Assembly (NCBI GenBank): GCA_022823605.1
Contig: JAJEHS010000001.1
Location: forward strand, 310,001-374,000
Length of the DNA: 64,000 nt
Reading direction: 5' to 3'
Origin: Paracoccaceae bacterium
GTDB lineage: Bacteria > Pseudomonadota > Alphaproteobacteria > Rhodobacterales > Rhodobacteraceae
Below, piece by piece: positions 45,360-54,925 of the stretch. Each line of letters opens with the position of its first letter. Positions within the stretch are counted from its first letter, which is position 1. Under the pieces are notes generated by a model, which saw nothing but the letters and a program-made list of their open reading frames with translations, was not told the DNA's origin and did not search any database. Both the position numbers and the translations under genes were made by a program.

Positions 45360-46456
45360 GGCTTTACGCGAATGATGTCCCTTGACAAGGAGGAAAGAAT
45401 CTCGGGGCCATCTTCCCTGAGGATCACAATTTCCTCCAGCCTCACTCCAAACTTGCCTGGCAGGTAAATCCCCGGTTCGATGGAAAAGACCATTCCCGTT
45501 TCCAATATGGTTTCCGATGAGGCCGTAATATAAGGCGGTTCATGGACTTCAATTCCCAATCCATGTCCGGTCCGGTGAACAAAATATTCACCATATCCCG
45601 CTTTCGCAATTACTCCTCTGGCCGCCCGGTCAACTTCCCTTGCCCTGACCCCAGGTCTGGTAATTTCCAGGGCGCTGTTGACCGCCTCATTGACGATACC
45701 GTGGACCTTGACCATCTCCTCGGATGGTTCACCCAATACGGCAAAGCGGGTTATATCACTCGAGTATTCCCCTTTCTGCCCACCGATATCAATGACTATG
45801 CCATTACCCATTTCCAGAATACTCAAACCGGTATGATGATGCGGCAAAGCCCCATTCGGCCCGGCCCCGACAATGGCAAATTTCATCGCTGTATTCTGAT
45901 CCTTGAATTTCCCCTCTATGATTGCAGCAACCTCCAGTTCACTCATACCAGGCTTGATGGCAGCAATGCCGGCAAGCATGGCCTGATCGGCTATGGCTGC
46001 ATTTTCCTTGAGGCTCGCATACTCCATTTCATCCTTACGCATTCTGAGGGCACCAACGGTATTTTCCGTAAAATTCCGATTGGCCCCTGGCAAGTGGTCA
46101 ATCAACAGCATGGCAAAATCTGCCCGCATCGTTTCATCCAAGACGATGTTTCCGGCATTTCCGGCCCCAACATCATCAAGGGCCGCAAGCAAGGCTCCGG
46201 TCGGCCCTTCATCATCGGCCCATTCATGGCAGGTAATGGAACATCTTTGCCTGGTATCCTCGGAATTGAGTGCAGGCATCAGAAAGGCCTCCCTTTCCTC
46301 CCCGATCAGCAGGAGGCATGGCCGTTCGTCAGCATGCGTATGAAACCCCAGAACCCATTGCATGTGGGCACCAGGTCCCAAGGCTACCAGTTGGGTATTG
46401 GTTGCCTTCATGCTGGCCCTTATCTTGCCCAACCTTTTGACAGCTCTTTCACTCAT
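45356..46456 (-). CDS. M24-family metallopeptidase (Xaa-Pro peptidase-like)
   Basis: 366 residues with a creatinase-type N-terminal domain and a pita-bread catalytic domain. Five metal ligands are present: two Asp in VIDIGGQKGEYSSDITR, His in HRTGHGLGIEVHEPPY, Glu in FSIEPGIYLPG and Glu in VRLEEIVIL. Because the metal site is complete it is a true aminopeptidase-like enzyme, not a creatinase, which lacks metals. In this operon it could trim imported peptides or N-carbamoyl products. GGAGAGAGAT precedes ATG 46456. Confidence 0.87.
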   Translation of the reverse strand: MSERAVKRLGKIRASMKATNTQLVALGPGAHMQWVLGFHTHADERPCLLLIGEEREAFLMPALNSEDTRQRCSITCHEWADDEGPTGALLAALDDVGAGNAGNIVLDETMRADFAMLLIDHLPGANRNFTENTVGALRMRKDEMEYASLKENAAIADQAMLAGIAAIKPGMSELEVAAIIEGKFKDQNTAMKFAIVGAGPNGALPHHHTGLSILEMGNGIVIDIGGQKGEYSSDITRFAVLGEPSEEMVKVHGIVNEAVNSALEITRPGVRAREVDRAARGVIAKAGYGEYFVHRTGHGLGIEVHEPPYITASSETILETGMVFSIEPGIYLPGKFGVRLEEIVILREDGPEILSSLSRDIIRVKP

Positions 46457-46484
46457 TTATATCTCTCTCCTCATATGGTTAACT

Positions 46485-47294
46485 TCATGATGCCTCAACA
46501 ATAATCCTATTGCCGAACACATCACCATCATTGATAATGCCAAAACGATCGATTTCCTCTTCGGGCGGTGCTTCACATGACCATCTGCTGCTGGATATCC
46601 AGCCGCACTGACGCTTGAGATTGGCCGCATACTCGGCCCTCTTGAGGGCTGCTATGGACGGGTCTATGACGGGTACACCCAATTCCTTCTCCAGACTTTG
46701 GTAAAATCCCACCTCCCTGGTGCAACCCAATATTATCGCTTCGGCAAAATCCTGTTCCACAGCCCGGCGACCGGCATCAATCAAAAGCCTTTCCGTCCTT
46801 TCAGGATTGACCTGAAAGTCATTGACACCGAGTTCAACATGATAAAATCCGCTCAGCTGTTCACTTTTACCATATGCCCTGATGGTCGAAGCCATTTGAT
46901 CGACCCATTTGCGACGACCGACAATGACACCAAACCGGTTGGCCAGACTGGAAGCGATTTCCACTGAAGCTATGCAGGGTCCCGTAACGGTCATTGCACC
47001 TGATACTTCCCTGGCATCATGCAGGGCCGTATCATAGAAACAACTCAAGGCAACGGCATCAAATCCTTCCTGGGCAGCAACCCTGGTTCCCCTGACGATA
47101 CCAGCGGATACAACAGCTTCATAAGCCCTGTATTCAATATGGGTAAATCCACCATCGGTTTCCTTGAGGGATGTGATGTGAACCTCGGTATCGGGGTTCT
47201 TGTAACTCCTTACCATGCCGGCAAACAACTCATCAAAAGCTGCCGTACCCACCGGTCTGAGATACATTACCTTGAGAGGCAAATCACTGCTCAC
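46485..47294 (-). CDS. Asp/Glu/hydantoin racemase family protein (copy 1)
   Basis: About 269 residues of the aspartate/glutamate racemase superfamily. Two catalytic cysteines are expected in AVALSCFYDTALHDAREV and AIILGCTREVGFY; FGVIVGRRKWVDQM is also conserved. Hydantoin racemases of this family supply the isomer cut by hydantoinases. GTG 47294 gives the same N-terminus as its paralogue; the frame opens at TTG 47300. It is a tandem duplicate of the next gene, with strong similarity along the whole length, including the DGDVFGNR(I/L)IVEA end. Confidence 0.85.
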   Translation of the reverse strand: MSSDLPLKVMYLRPVGTAAFDELFAGMVRSYKNPDTEVHITSLKETDGGFTHIEYRAYEAVVSAGIVRGTRVAAQEGFDAVALSCFYDTALHDAREVSGAMTVTGPCIASVEIASSLANRFGVIVGRRKWVDQMASTIRAYGKSEQLSGFYHVELGVNDFQVNPERTERLLIDAGRRAVEQDFAEAIILGCTREVGFYQSLEKELGVPVIDPSIAALKRAEYAANLKRQCGWISSSRWSCEAPPEEEIDRFGIINDGDVFGNRIIVEAS

Positions 47295-47322
47295 ACCCAA
47301 ACCCTTACCTTAATACTTCTGC

Positions 47323-48132
47323 CTATTCGGCTTCAACGATCAGCCGGTTGCCAAAGACATCACCGTCATCAATTATACCGAACCGCTTCAGCTCCTCCTC
47401 CGGAGGTGCTTCACAGGACCATCTGCGACTGGGTATCCAGCCGCATTGACGCTTGAGATTGGCCGCATACTCAGCCCGCTTCAAGGCAGAAATAGAAGGA
47501 TCCAGGACCGGTACACCTAGGGTTTTGGTCAGAGACCGGAAAAAACCCAACTCCAGGGTACATCCGAGAATGATGGCCTCGGCGTAATCCTCCTCAACCG
47601 CCCTGCGGCCCGCTTCGGTAAGCAACCGTTCGGTTCGTTCATGGTCAACGAGGAATTCGTTCACTCCCAATTCAACATGATAGAAGCCGCTGAGTTGTTC
47701 ACCCCGGCCATTTTCCCTGACGGTTGCCGTCATCTGGTTGACCCATTTACGCCGACCGACAATCACACCAAACCGATTGGCCAGACTGCAGGCGATCTCG
47801 ACTGAAGCCATGCAGGGGGCAGTGACAATCATCTCCCCCGAAACTTCCCTGGCGTCATGCAGGGCTGTATCATAAAAACACCCGATGGCCAATGCATCAA
47901 AGCCTTCCAGGGCTGCTGCCCTGGTCGCCCTGATGATGCCGGATGTTACAATCGCTTCATAGGACCTGTATTCGATATGGGTAAAGCCGCCATCAGATTC
48001 CTTCAGGGACGTGATATGCACTTCCGTACCCGGCAGTTTGAACTCCCTGGCCATATCGGCAAAGACCGGATCATAAGCCGCGGTTCCAACCGGGTTGAGA
48101 TACATGATTTTAAGTGGTTCATTGGCTGTCAT
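47323..48132 (-). CDS. Asp/Glu/hydantoin racemase family protein (copy 2)
   Basis: 269 residues, the upstream tandem copy. Cysteines lie in LAIGCFYDTALHDAREV and AIILGCTLELGFF. Most blocks match copy 1, with changes around the first Cys (IGCF versus LSCF) and in the middle (FHVELGVNEFLVDHERTERLL). The pair may have split substrates. It lies 36 bases after the second hyuB, in the same operon. Confidence 0.85.
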   Translation of the reverse strand: MTANEPLKIMYLNPVGTAAYDPVFADMAREFKLPGTEVHITSLKESDGGFTHIEYRSYEAIVTSGIIRATRAAALEGFDALAIGCFYDTALHDAREVSGEMIVTAPCMASVEIACSLANRFGVIVGRRKWVNQMTATVRENGRGEQLSGFYHVELGVNEFLVDHERTERLLTEAGRRAVEEDYAEAIILGCTLELGFFRSLTKTLGVPVLDPSISALKRAEYAANLKRQCGWIPSRRWSCEAPPEEELKRFGIIDDGDVFGNRLIVEAE

Positions 48133-48167
48133 GGCAATTCTCCTTCATAACTATCACTTTTCCAGCA

Positions 48168-49838
48168 TCAATCCTTCAGACCAAACACTTCCCAGGCCTG
48201 ACTATCGGTAATCAAGCCATTCCTGAGATCCCTCCGAACAAGTTCGGGATCTCTTTCCCTTGGGTCTCCCAATCCGCCCCCATTGCCGGTATAAACCCGA
48301 ATGACGTCATCCTTCTGGGTGGTCAATCCCGATATGGCGGCAAAGGTCTGCACCTCGCCCTCCTTTGGTATGAACTCTATGTAATTGGGTGAACCCTCAT
48401 GGCCGCCATCAAGGCCCCAGGCCGGAAATTTTGAACGGGTATAGCCAGCCGTCAGAAAGCCATTGTCGGCCCTCACCCGGTAATCCAGCACAATACCCCT
48501 GCCTCCCATGTGCTTGCCCTCACCACCCGGGCTGACATTCAGGGCCATCTGGTCAACAATGAGGCCGTTCCGTGCCTCATTGATCTCGGCCGGACAATTG
48601 TAGGTTTCGCCATGGAAGCCACAGAACATACCTGAATTGCCATCCCCAGACCGGCTTGCACCCCAACCCCCAAGCTGAGGCTCGATCACCGTGTATTGAC
48701 GCCCCGTATCCGGATGGATGCCACCAATAAAGGTACCGCACACTGAGGCAAAATGACCTGCAGCCAGCCGTTCGGGCATGTGCCTGGCCAGACATCGCCA
48801 CATGACATCATAGACCCGCAATTCGATTTCGTAATAAAAACCGAGTGGTGCCGGCTCCCTGGCATGGAAAACCGTTCCTTCCCGGGTCAGCAGTTCAATC
48901 GGCCGAAAGGATCCGCCATTGGCTGGCGAATAGGGATCTGTAAGCGACTTGAATATCATCTGAACGGCAACCATGACCCCATCACGGCTGGTGTTCAAGG
49001 GGCCATCAAGTTGATCCGGATTGTCCCTCAGATCAACGACAAACCTGTCTTCGGCAATGGTTATCTTCACATTGTAAAACTGGCCGTTATCCTGCTCTTC
49101 CGTCAATTCATAGGTGCCCTTGGGCAATTTGGCCAGTTCCCGACGAGAAACCCTTTCACCATAATCCATGAAGGCCTCAACTGCCCGGGCAAAGGTCTTG
49201 GTGCCATACTTCTCGGCAATCGACATCAATCTTCGCTCACCAATCCTGACCGAGGCAATTGCTGCCCAGAGATCGCCCTCCAGTACATCCGGCATACGGG
49301 AATTGACCTTGATCACCTCCATGACCGGAACAATCGTTTCACCTTTCGAAATGATCTTGACCGCCGGCAATCTCAATCCTTCCTGGAAGATGCTGGTGGC
49401 CTCGCCGGTCAATGACCCCGGAGCCATACCACCGACATCGGAGTTGTGGGCAATATTGGCACACCAGGCAATCAATTCCCCTTCGGAGAATACCGGCATG
49501 ATGACGACGATGTCATTAAGGTGTGTAACCCCACCATAATACGGATCATTGGTGGCAAATATGTCGCCGGGTTCAATATCCCCAGGCTGATCAAACTTCT
49601 CAATGATCACCTTGACTGATTTGTCCAGGACACCTACGAAGGCCGGAATACCTGCCCCTGAGCCGGCGATTTCCCCTTGGGGATCCATGATGCCGGTTCC
49701 CATGTCCAGAACTTCATAGATAATGGAACTCATGGCTGTCTTGCGCATTGCCGCAAACATCTCATCGGCGGCAGCCTGCAAGGAGTTCTGGATAATTTCG
49801 ATCGTGATCGGGTCGGTTTCGCTAGTGGTCATGTCCAT
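48168..49838 (-). CDS. Hydantoinase B/oxoprolinase family subunit (copy 2)
   Basis: 556 residues of the HyuB family, directly after hyuA (6 bases) and thus its natural partner. ADEMFAAMRKTAMSSIIYEVLDMGTG, FATNDPYYGGVTHLNDIVVI, HNSDVGGMAPGS and GDLWAAIASVRIGERRL are family blocks. The C-terminus has an extension (RERDPELVRRDLRNGLITDSQAWEVFGL) absent in copy 1. Together with HyuA it should open a cyclic amide ring with ATP. Confidence 0.9.
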   Translation of the reverse strand: MDMTTSETDPITIEIIQNSLQAAADEMFAAMRKTAMSSIIYEVLDMGTGIMDPQGEIAGSGAGIPAFVGVLDKSVKVIIEKFDQPGDIEPGDIFATNDPYYGGVTHLNDIVVIMPVFSEGELIAWCANIAHNSDVGGMAPGSLTGEATSIFQEGLRLPAVKIISKGETIVPVMEVIKVNSRMPDVLEGDLWAAIASVRIGERRLMSIAEKYGTKTFARAVEAFMDYGERVSRRELAKLPKGTYELTEEQDNGQFYNVKITIAEDRFVVDLRDNPDQLDGPLNTSRDGVMVAVQMIFKSLTDPYSPANGGSFRPIELLTREGTVFHAREPAPLGFYYEIELRVYDVMWRCLARHMPERLAAGHFASVCGTFIGGIHPDTGRQYTVIEPQLGGWGASRSGDGNSGMFCGFHGETYNCPAEINEARNGLIVDQMALNVSPGGEGKHMGGRGIVLDYRVRADNGFLTAGYTRSKFPAWGLDGGHEGSPNYIEFIPKEGEVQTFAAISGLTTQKDDVIRVYTGNGGGLGDPRERDPELVRRDLRNGLITDSQAWEVFGLKD

Positions 49839-49844
49839 CCTCCC

Positions 49845-51911
49845 TCAAATTGCGATAATATAATTGCCATAGTCATCAACAACGGTCCTGTTGCCGGGAT
49901 GAACGACAGTCGTCGTTCCTTCCTCCTCGATGATGGCGGGTCCCTCGAATGCCATACCGGGTTCCAGTCTGGAACCGTCATAGATGGTTGCTTCGTGAAT
50001 ACCCTCCAGGGCATAATCCACCTTGCGGACGGCCTTGACAGCCGTGGATACATCCTGGCCTGTCGCTTCCCTGACGGGTAGTGACAGTTTGCCGACCTCG
50101 GCTACTGCCACGAGGTGAATGCCCACCATTTCGACCGGTGCATCCAGCCGATAGGTATATTCCCGTTCATAGACCTCCTTGAAACTGTCCACGATAGCGG
50201 AGATTTTCTTCCCGGTAATGGCACCCTTCAACTCCACTTCGGTCGTATGTTCCTGGTTCTGGTATCTGAACTTGGCAAATCTCGTGAAGGAAATCTCCGC
50301 GCTACCGATGTTTTCCCCGGAAAACTGCTCCAGGGCTGTCTTTTCCGCTTCCCTGAAGGTTGCCTCGATGTGTTCAGCCGTACCCTCATTCAAATCGGTG
50401 AGACAGGTAACGAAGTAATCCCTCCTGAGGTCCGACATGGTCATGCCCCAAGCAGAAAACACGGCGGAATTGGCCGGAATGACGATCTTGCCAACCCCCA
50501 GTTCCTGAGCCAAGGCCACGGCATGCATGCCTCCACCCCCACCAAAGGTCACGAGGGTAAAGTCCCTTGGATCAAATCCCCGGTTGAGCGATACAAGTTT
50601 CAGGGCATTGACCATGTTGTTGTTGGCTATTCTGACGATCCCCCTGGCAGCTTCCCGTGCATCAACCCCGAGCTTCTCGCCAATGGTAGCAATGGTTTTC
50701 TCCACATTGGCCATGTCGGCGGTGATTTCGCCACCACAGAAGTAATCACTGTTGATTCTGCCCAGAAGCAGGTTGGCATCGGTGGTCGTAGCTTCGGTTC
50801 CACCCTTGCCATAACCGGCCGGACCGGGAACGGCACCGGCCGATTGGGGTCCGACATGCAGCTTGCCGTAATCATCCACCCAAGCGATTGAACCTCCCCC
50901 ATTGCCGATTTCAACGAGATCTACCACCGCGACCATAACGGGATAGCCAGAGGATTTTCGACTTTTCTCAATCCAATAGTCGGTAACAATCCTGATATTG
51001 CCATTTTCGATCAGGGAGCACTTGGCGGTCGTACCCCCGATATCCAGGGCAAGGACATTGGGATCACCGATCAGTTTGCCCAGTTCGGCTGCTCCCCATA
51101 TCCCCGACGAGGGGCCTGATTCAATCATCGTAATGGGTGTCCTGGCAATGGCCTCAAGTGTATCAACCCCACAATTGGACTGCATGACATAAGGACTTCC
51201 CCCAAAACCGTTGGCCTTCAGTTTTTCATCCAGCCGTCTGAGGTAACCTTCGGCCACAGGTTGGACATAGGCCGAAAGGACAGCCGTATTGGTGCGTTCA
51301 TATTCCCGCCACTCCCGGGCTATGCTGTGCGAGGACACTACCCTGACCTCTGGCCAGAGTTCCCTGACAGCCGCCTCGGTGGCCTGTTCATGGGCGGGAT
51401 TGGCATAGGAATGGAGATAGCTGATGGCGATGGCCTCTACTCCCTCGTCCTTGAAATCATTGATGATATCCGCCAACCCATCAAGGATCAGCGGTCTCAT
51501 TTCCTCCCCCTGATAGTTCATTCGACCGGGGAGTTCCCGGCGCAGATAACGGGGGACGAAGGGTGGTGGCTTTTCATAATGCAGGTTGAAGAAATCGGGT
51601 CTGTTGCCCCTGGCGATTTCCAGAGTATCCCGAAAGCCCTCGGTAGTGATCAGGCCAACCTTGACGCCCTTTCTTTCCGTCAGGGCATTGATGACCACGG
51701 TTGTACCATGGGCCAGGAAATTGACCCTGGCGAGATCAACCCCGGCCTTCTCAATGACATTCATCATGCCGGTTTCATAATCAGGTGGTGTGGTGGCCGA
51801 CTTGGCCGTACTTACACTTGATTGACCGGTCTTGCCGGCGATTTCAAAACAGACCAAATCGGTGAATGTTCCACCGACATCGGTCGCTACACGTATTGTT
51901 GAGTCAACCAT
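49845..51911 (-). CDS. hyuA: Hydantoinase A/oxoprolinase family ATP-binding subunit
   Basis: 688 residues with the actin-like ATPase fold: VATDVGGTFTDLVCFE at the N-terminus and NVLALDIGGTTAKCSLI near 290 form the two phosphate-binding loops, and VTFGGGGGMHAVALAQELG binds adenosine. Phosphorylates the ring oxygen of hydantoins, 5-oxoproline or N-methylhydantoin so that HyuB can hydrolyse it. The only HyuA of the operon, possibly shared by both HyuB copies. Overlaps the GAF gene by 8 bases. Confidence 0.92.
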   Translation of the reverse strand: MVDSTIRVATDVGGTFTDLVCFEIAGKTGQSSVSTAKSATTPPDYETGMMNVIEKAGVDLARVNFLAHGTTVVINALTERKGVKVGLITTEGFRDTLEIARGNRPDFFNLHYEKPPPFVPRYLRRELPGRMNYQGEEMRPLILDGLADIINDFKDEGVEAIAISYLHSYANPAHEQATEAAVRELWPEVRVVSSHSIAREWREYERTNTAVLSAYVQPVAEGYLRRLDEKLKANGFGGSPYVMQSNCGVDTLEAIARTPITMIESGPSSGIWGAAELGKLIGDPNVLALDIGGTTAKCSLIENGNIRIVTDYWIEKSRKSSGYPVMVAVVDLVEIGNGGGSIAWVDDYGKLHVGPQSAGAVPGPAGYGKGGTEATTTDANLLLGRINSDYFCGGEITADMANVEKTIATIGEKLGVDAREAARGIVRIANNNMVNALKLVSLNRGFDPRDFTLVTFGGGGGMHAVALAQELGVGKIVIPANSAVFSAWGMTMSDLRRDYFVTCLTDLNEGTAEHIEATFREAEKTALEQFSGENIGSAEISFTRFAKFRYQNQEHTTEVELKGAITGKKISAIVDSFKEVYEREYTYRLDAPVEMVGIHLVAVAEVGKLSLPVREATGQDVSTAVKAVRKVDYALEGIHEATIYDGSRLEPGMAFEGPAIIEEEGTTTVVHPGNRTVVDDYGNYIIAI

Positions 51912-52401
51912 TTATACTTCCATTAGTGACATACTCGTTGAAAAGAAAACAAAAGGTACCGGGGACCTTGAGTTGTTCGGCGAAGGGGAGGGTTGCCGGT
52001 GGATAGGCACCAGCCGGTCCCAAAATGTTAAGGGTTCCCTGAATCACCCCCCTGATGACGATCGGTACATTGATTATGGCCTCACAGCCAAGTGACCTGA
52101 TCACTTCATGATCGGGAAACACTTCAACCAGAGCCTGGTAATCATTGGCAACAAAAAGCCGTTTTTGCCCGATCACGATATCTGCCCAATTCCCGGTGGG
52201 AACCGGTTTGGTACCGGACATGGGATAAACCTCCGGTTCGTTGGTGTAGATACGGCGGGCCTCTCCTCCAGCCAAATCGACTTTCATTACTGAAAACAGT
52301 TTTATTTCCAGCTGGGTTCTGGCAATTCGTTCCAGCTCCTCAAACAGTTGGCCGGTCTGGCAGTTTGGATCCTCGACCAGACGAATAAATCCTTCCATCA
52401 T
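51904..52401 (-). CDS. GAF-domain protein
   Basis: 165 residues that form one GAF domain: a first helix (FEELERIARTQLEIKLFSVMKVD), a strand with RRIYTNEPEVYPMSGTKPVP, and the core ALVEVFPDHEVIRSLGCEAIINVPIVIRGVIQGTLNIL. The IN.P....G...G.LN pattern is that of a free GAF domain. Similar small GAF genes occur beside hydantoinase operons and may sense the ligand. The gene is coupled on both sides (ATGA with the ABC ATPase stop, 8-base overlap with hyuA). Ligand unknown. Confidence 0.8.
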   Translation of the reverse strand: MMEGFIRLVEDPNCQTGQLFEELERIARTQLEIKLFSVMKVDLAGGEARRIYTNEPEVYPMSGTKPVPTGNWADIVIGQKRLFVANDYQALVEVFPDHEVIRSLGCEAIINVPIVIRGVIQGTLNILGPAGAYPPATLPFAEQLKVPGTFCFLFNEYVTNGSING

Positions 52402-53219
52402 TGTACTGCCTCCATTGCCAGCCCCTCCCTCAACCTGTTTCTCATTTCGCGTTCCTCTTCAGTAATGACAGGGGATGCGCTGATCAGACTTCTGGTATAG
52501 TCGTGCTCGGGATTATCAAATATCTCGTGGGTGGGTTTCAGCTCGACCAGTTGACCATCCTTCATGACGGCAACCCGGTCGGCCATGTTGCGAACCACAG
52601 CCAGATCATGGGTTATGAAAACATAGGTAAGATCCCGTTTTTTCCGCAATTCATTCAAAAGGATCAGAACCCGTGCCTGCACCAGAACGTCCAAGGCTGA
52701 AGTCGGTTCATCAAGGACAACCATTTCGGGCTGACTGGCCAGAGCCCTGGCAATGGCCACCCTTTGACATTGACCACCCGAAAGGGTCGATGGGGCTCTT
52801 GCGGCATAATCGGCCGGCAGACCCACTTCACCCAGCAACTCCTCCACCCGGGCCATGCGTTCACCCTTGGTACCTATGTCATGAACATTCAGGGGCAGTT
52901 TGAGGGTTGCGCCAATTCTTCGACTTGGATTGATCGAGGAAAAGGGGTTTTGCTGGACCAGCTGTACGGCTCTTCGCTGGCTTTTGGTCCGGCGTGCTCC
53001 TAAGGGTGCCCCCTTGAAGCTGATTTGGCCCGAGGTTGGTGGGTAGACACCCAAAATCATGTTGGCCACCGTGCTTTTTCCGGAACCTGACTCACCAACT
53101 ATGGCCAGACATTCCCCCTGCCATATATCCACGGTAAAATCCCGAACCGCATGGATCTGATAGCTTTCCAGATGGAATGTCTTGGCAAGTTGATTGATCT
53201 GTAGCAGGGGAGCAGTCAT
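52398..53219 (-). CDS. Peptide/nickel-type ABC transporter ATPase (DppF/OppF)
   Basis: 273 residues with Walker A VGESGSGKST, signature LSGGQCQRVAIARAL, Walker B MVVLDEPTSALD and the switch His in YVFITHDLAV. One of two ATPases driving the binding-protein-dependent importer of this operon. Ends in the GAF gene start; it follows the DppD-like gene after 12 bases. Confidence 0.92.
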   Translation of the reverse strand: MTAPLLQINQLAKTFHLESYQIHAVRDFTVDIWQGECLAIVGESGSGKSTVANMILGVYPPTSGQISFKGAPLGARRTKSQRRAVQLVQQNPFSSINPSRRIGATLKLPLNVHDIGTKGERMARVEELLGEVGLPADYAARAPSTLSGGQCQRVAIARALASQPEMVVLDEPTSALDVLVQARVLILLNELRKKRDLTYVFITHDLAVVRNMADRVAVMKDGQLVELKPTHEIFDNPEHDYTRSLISASPVITEEEREMRNRLREGLAMEAVQ

Positions 53220-53231
53220 CAGTCAGGCATC

Positions 53232-54095
53232 CTAATGTACTTCCCTTGGGGCCAGAAAGGCCGAAGTGTCATTGATGACATCAGAAATGGTATCGCCACT
53301 GGTAATGCTTGGTACCGCAGCCAGCAAGGCCCTGGTATAGGGATGTTTCGGGTTGGCAAACACATCCTCCGTCTTTCCTTCCTCAACAATCCTGCCCTGG
53401 TAGATCACATAGAGACGATCGGAAAATTCCCGTACCACCCCGAGATTGTGGGATATGAAAAAGACCGAGGTTCCCCTTTCCTCGACCATGTCATGCATCA
53501 GGCGAAGGGTCTGGTCCTGGACTGTTACATCAAGGGCCGTACCTGGTTCATCGGCTATCAACAATGTCGGTTCATTGATCAACCCCATGGCAATCATGAC
53601 CCGCTGGTTCATGCCGCCCGAGAGTTGAAAGGGAAAGGACTTCAATACCCGTTCCGGTTCGGTTATGTTCACATCACCCAATATGGCCGTGGATTCCTCT
53701 CTGGCTTCATCAAGGCTTACAGTGGGGCGTTTACGTTTCAGAACCTCGTGAAACTGGTTTTCGATGCGATATACCGGATTGAGGGCTGATACCGGATCCT
53801 GAAAGATCATTGACATTCTGGTACCACGCAACTGGCGTCTTTCCCTTGCGGTCATCCAGGCCAAATCCCTGCCCTCGAAATTGATTGTGCCGGAAACCCT
53901 GGTCTTGTTCTGGGCCTGCAGCAAACCAAGGACCAATCTGGCTGTTACCGATTTGCCCGAACCCGATTCACCAACCAGCGCGACCTTCTCCTTTTGACCT
54001 ATGGTGAGGGAAACATCATGCAGCACCTTGGTTGTTTCCATCAGTCCCTTGAAACTCAGGGAGAGGTCAATGATTTCCAGTGTCAGGTCGTTCAT
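53232..54095 (-). CDS. Peptide/nickel-type ABC transporter ATPase (DppD/OppD)
   Basis: 287 residues. Walker A VGESGSGKSVTA, signature LSGGMNQRVMIAMGL, Walker B LLIADEPGTALD, switch FFISHNLGVV. Ends with the C-terminal extension common to OppD-type subunits (PYTRALLAAVPS). Overlaps the permease gene upstream by 4 bases. Confidence 0.92.
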   Translation of the reverse strand: MNDLTLEIIDLSLSFKGLMETTKVLHDVSLTIGQKEKVALVGESGSGKSVTARLVLGLLQAQNKTRVSGTINFEGRDLAWMTARERRQLRGTRMSMIFQDPVSALNPVYRIENQFHEVLKRKRPTVSLDEAREESTAILGDVNITEPERVLKSFPFQLSGGMNQRVMIAMGLINEPTLLIADEPGTALDVTVQDQTLRLMHDMVEERGTSVFFISHNLGVVREFSDRLYVIYQGRIVEEGKTEDVFANPKHPYTRALLAAVPSITSGDTISDVINDTSAFLAPREVH

Positions 54096-54925
54096 TGGTG
54101 TGTTCCCAAAACTTCCCGCATGGCATCACCAAGCAGGTTGAAGCCGAAGACGGCCACCAGTATGGCCAGACCGGGGAATACGGTCAGCCACCAGGAATCC
54201 GGCAGGTACCGCGCTCCCTCGGCCACCATGGAGCCAAGATCGGGTGTAGGTGGCTGGACCCCTAGGCCCAGAAACGACAGGGACGAGGCAATCAGGATGA
54301 CAAAACCGAGGTCCAGAGTCATTTTGGTCAGGATGGCCGGAAAACAATTTGGGAGTATTTCGACAAACATGATATGGAATCTGGAGGCTCCGATAACCTC
54401 GGCTGCCAGGACATAACCCTCTTCCCTTTCGGCCAGGGTCAGGTTATAGACCAAGCGGGAATACCAAGGCCACCACATGACCGTGACGGCCATCATGCCA
54501 TTGATGAGGGTGGGTTCCAGGACACCCATGATGGACATCGCCAGAACCAGGGGCGGTATGGACAGGAAGACCTCGGTCGTTCGCATCAGGACAAACCTGA
54601 CCCTTGGGCCAAGATAACCGGCCATCAGACCGACGGTTACGCCCAAGGGTACGGCCAAAAGGAGAACGACAATGCCCAGTATGAGAGAAATCCTGTAGGC
54701 ATAGATGATCCTGGTAAAGAGATCCCTGCCCACAAGGTCGGTGCCCATAATGTTGGGCCATCCGGGTGGTTGATTGAAATTGGTGAAATCCACGACCGTC
54801 CCCCGATGGGTCGGAAATGGCGTGATGAAATCAGCCAGGATGGCCGAACCCACCACCAAGCCAATGAGAATGACCCCGATAACGGAAAGGGGGTTGGCGA
54901 GGATAATTCTGACCGTTCTCTTCAA
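54092..54925 (-). CDS. Peptide-type ABC transporter permease (DppC/OppC)
   Basis: 277 residues with about six membrane helices. FFTPF-like periplasmic start (ILADFITPFPTHRG), GTDLVGRDLFTRIIYAYRISL typical of DppC, and the coupling helix region EVIGASRFHIMFVEILPNCFPAIL (EAA loop). Coupled by 4-base overlaps to both neighbours. Confidence 0.92.
   Translation of the reverse strand: MKRTVRIILANPLSVIGVILIGLVVGSAILADFITPFPTHRGTVVDFTNFNQPPGWPNIMGTDLVGRDLFTRIIYAYRISLILGIVVLLLAVPLGVTVGLMAGYLGPRVRFVLMRTTEVFLSIPPLVLAMSIMGVLEPTLINGMMAVTVMWWPWYSRLVYNLTLAEREEGYVLAAEVIGASRFHIMFVEILPNCFPAILTKMTLDLGFVILIASSLSFLGLGVQPPTPDLGSMVAEGARYLPDSWWLTVFPGLAILVAVFGFNLLGDAMREVLGTHQ

Noticed and set aside
45356..46456. Creatinase, linking to the amidinotransferase and hydantoinases in a creatine/creatinine pathway
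   Set aside because: Creatinases lack the M24 metal ligands; this protein keeps all five. The amidinotransferase gene is 37 kb away.
45542..46504. 320-codon open frame on the plus strand
   Set aside because: It lies antisense to the M24 peptidase gene, whose metal ligands are all intact. Its translation has no domain pattern, so it is a by-product of the real gene's codon use.
48753..49415. 220-codon open frame on the plus strand
   Set aside because: Antisense to the second hyuB; no recognisable protein pattern.
50115..50891. 258-codon open frame on the plus strand
   Set aside because: Antisense to hyuA, which is complete and conserved.
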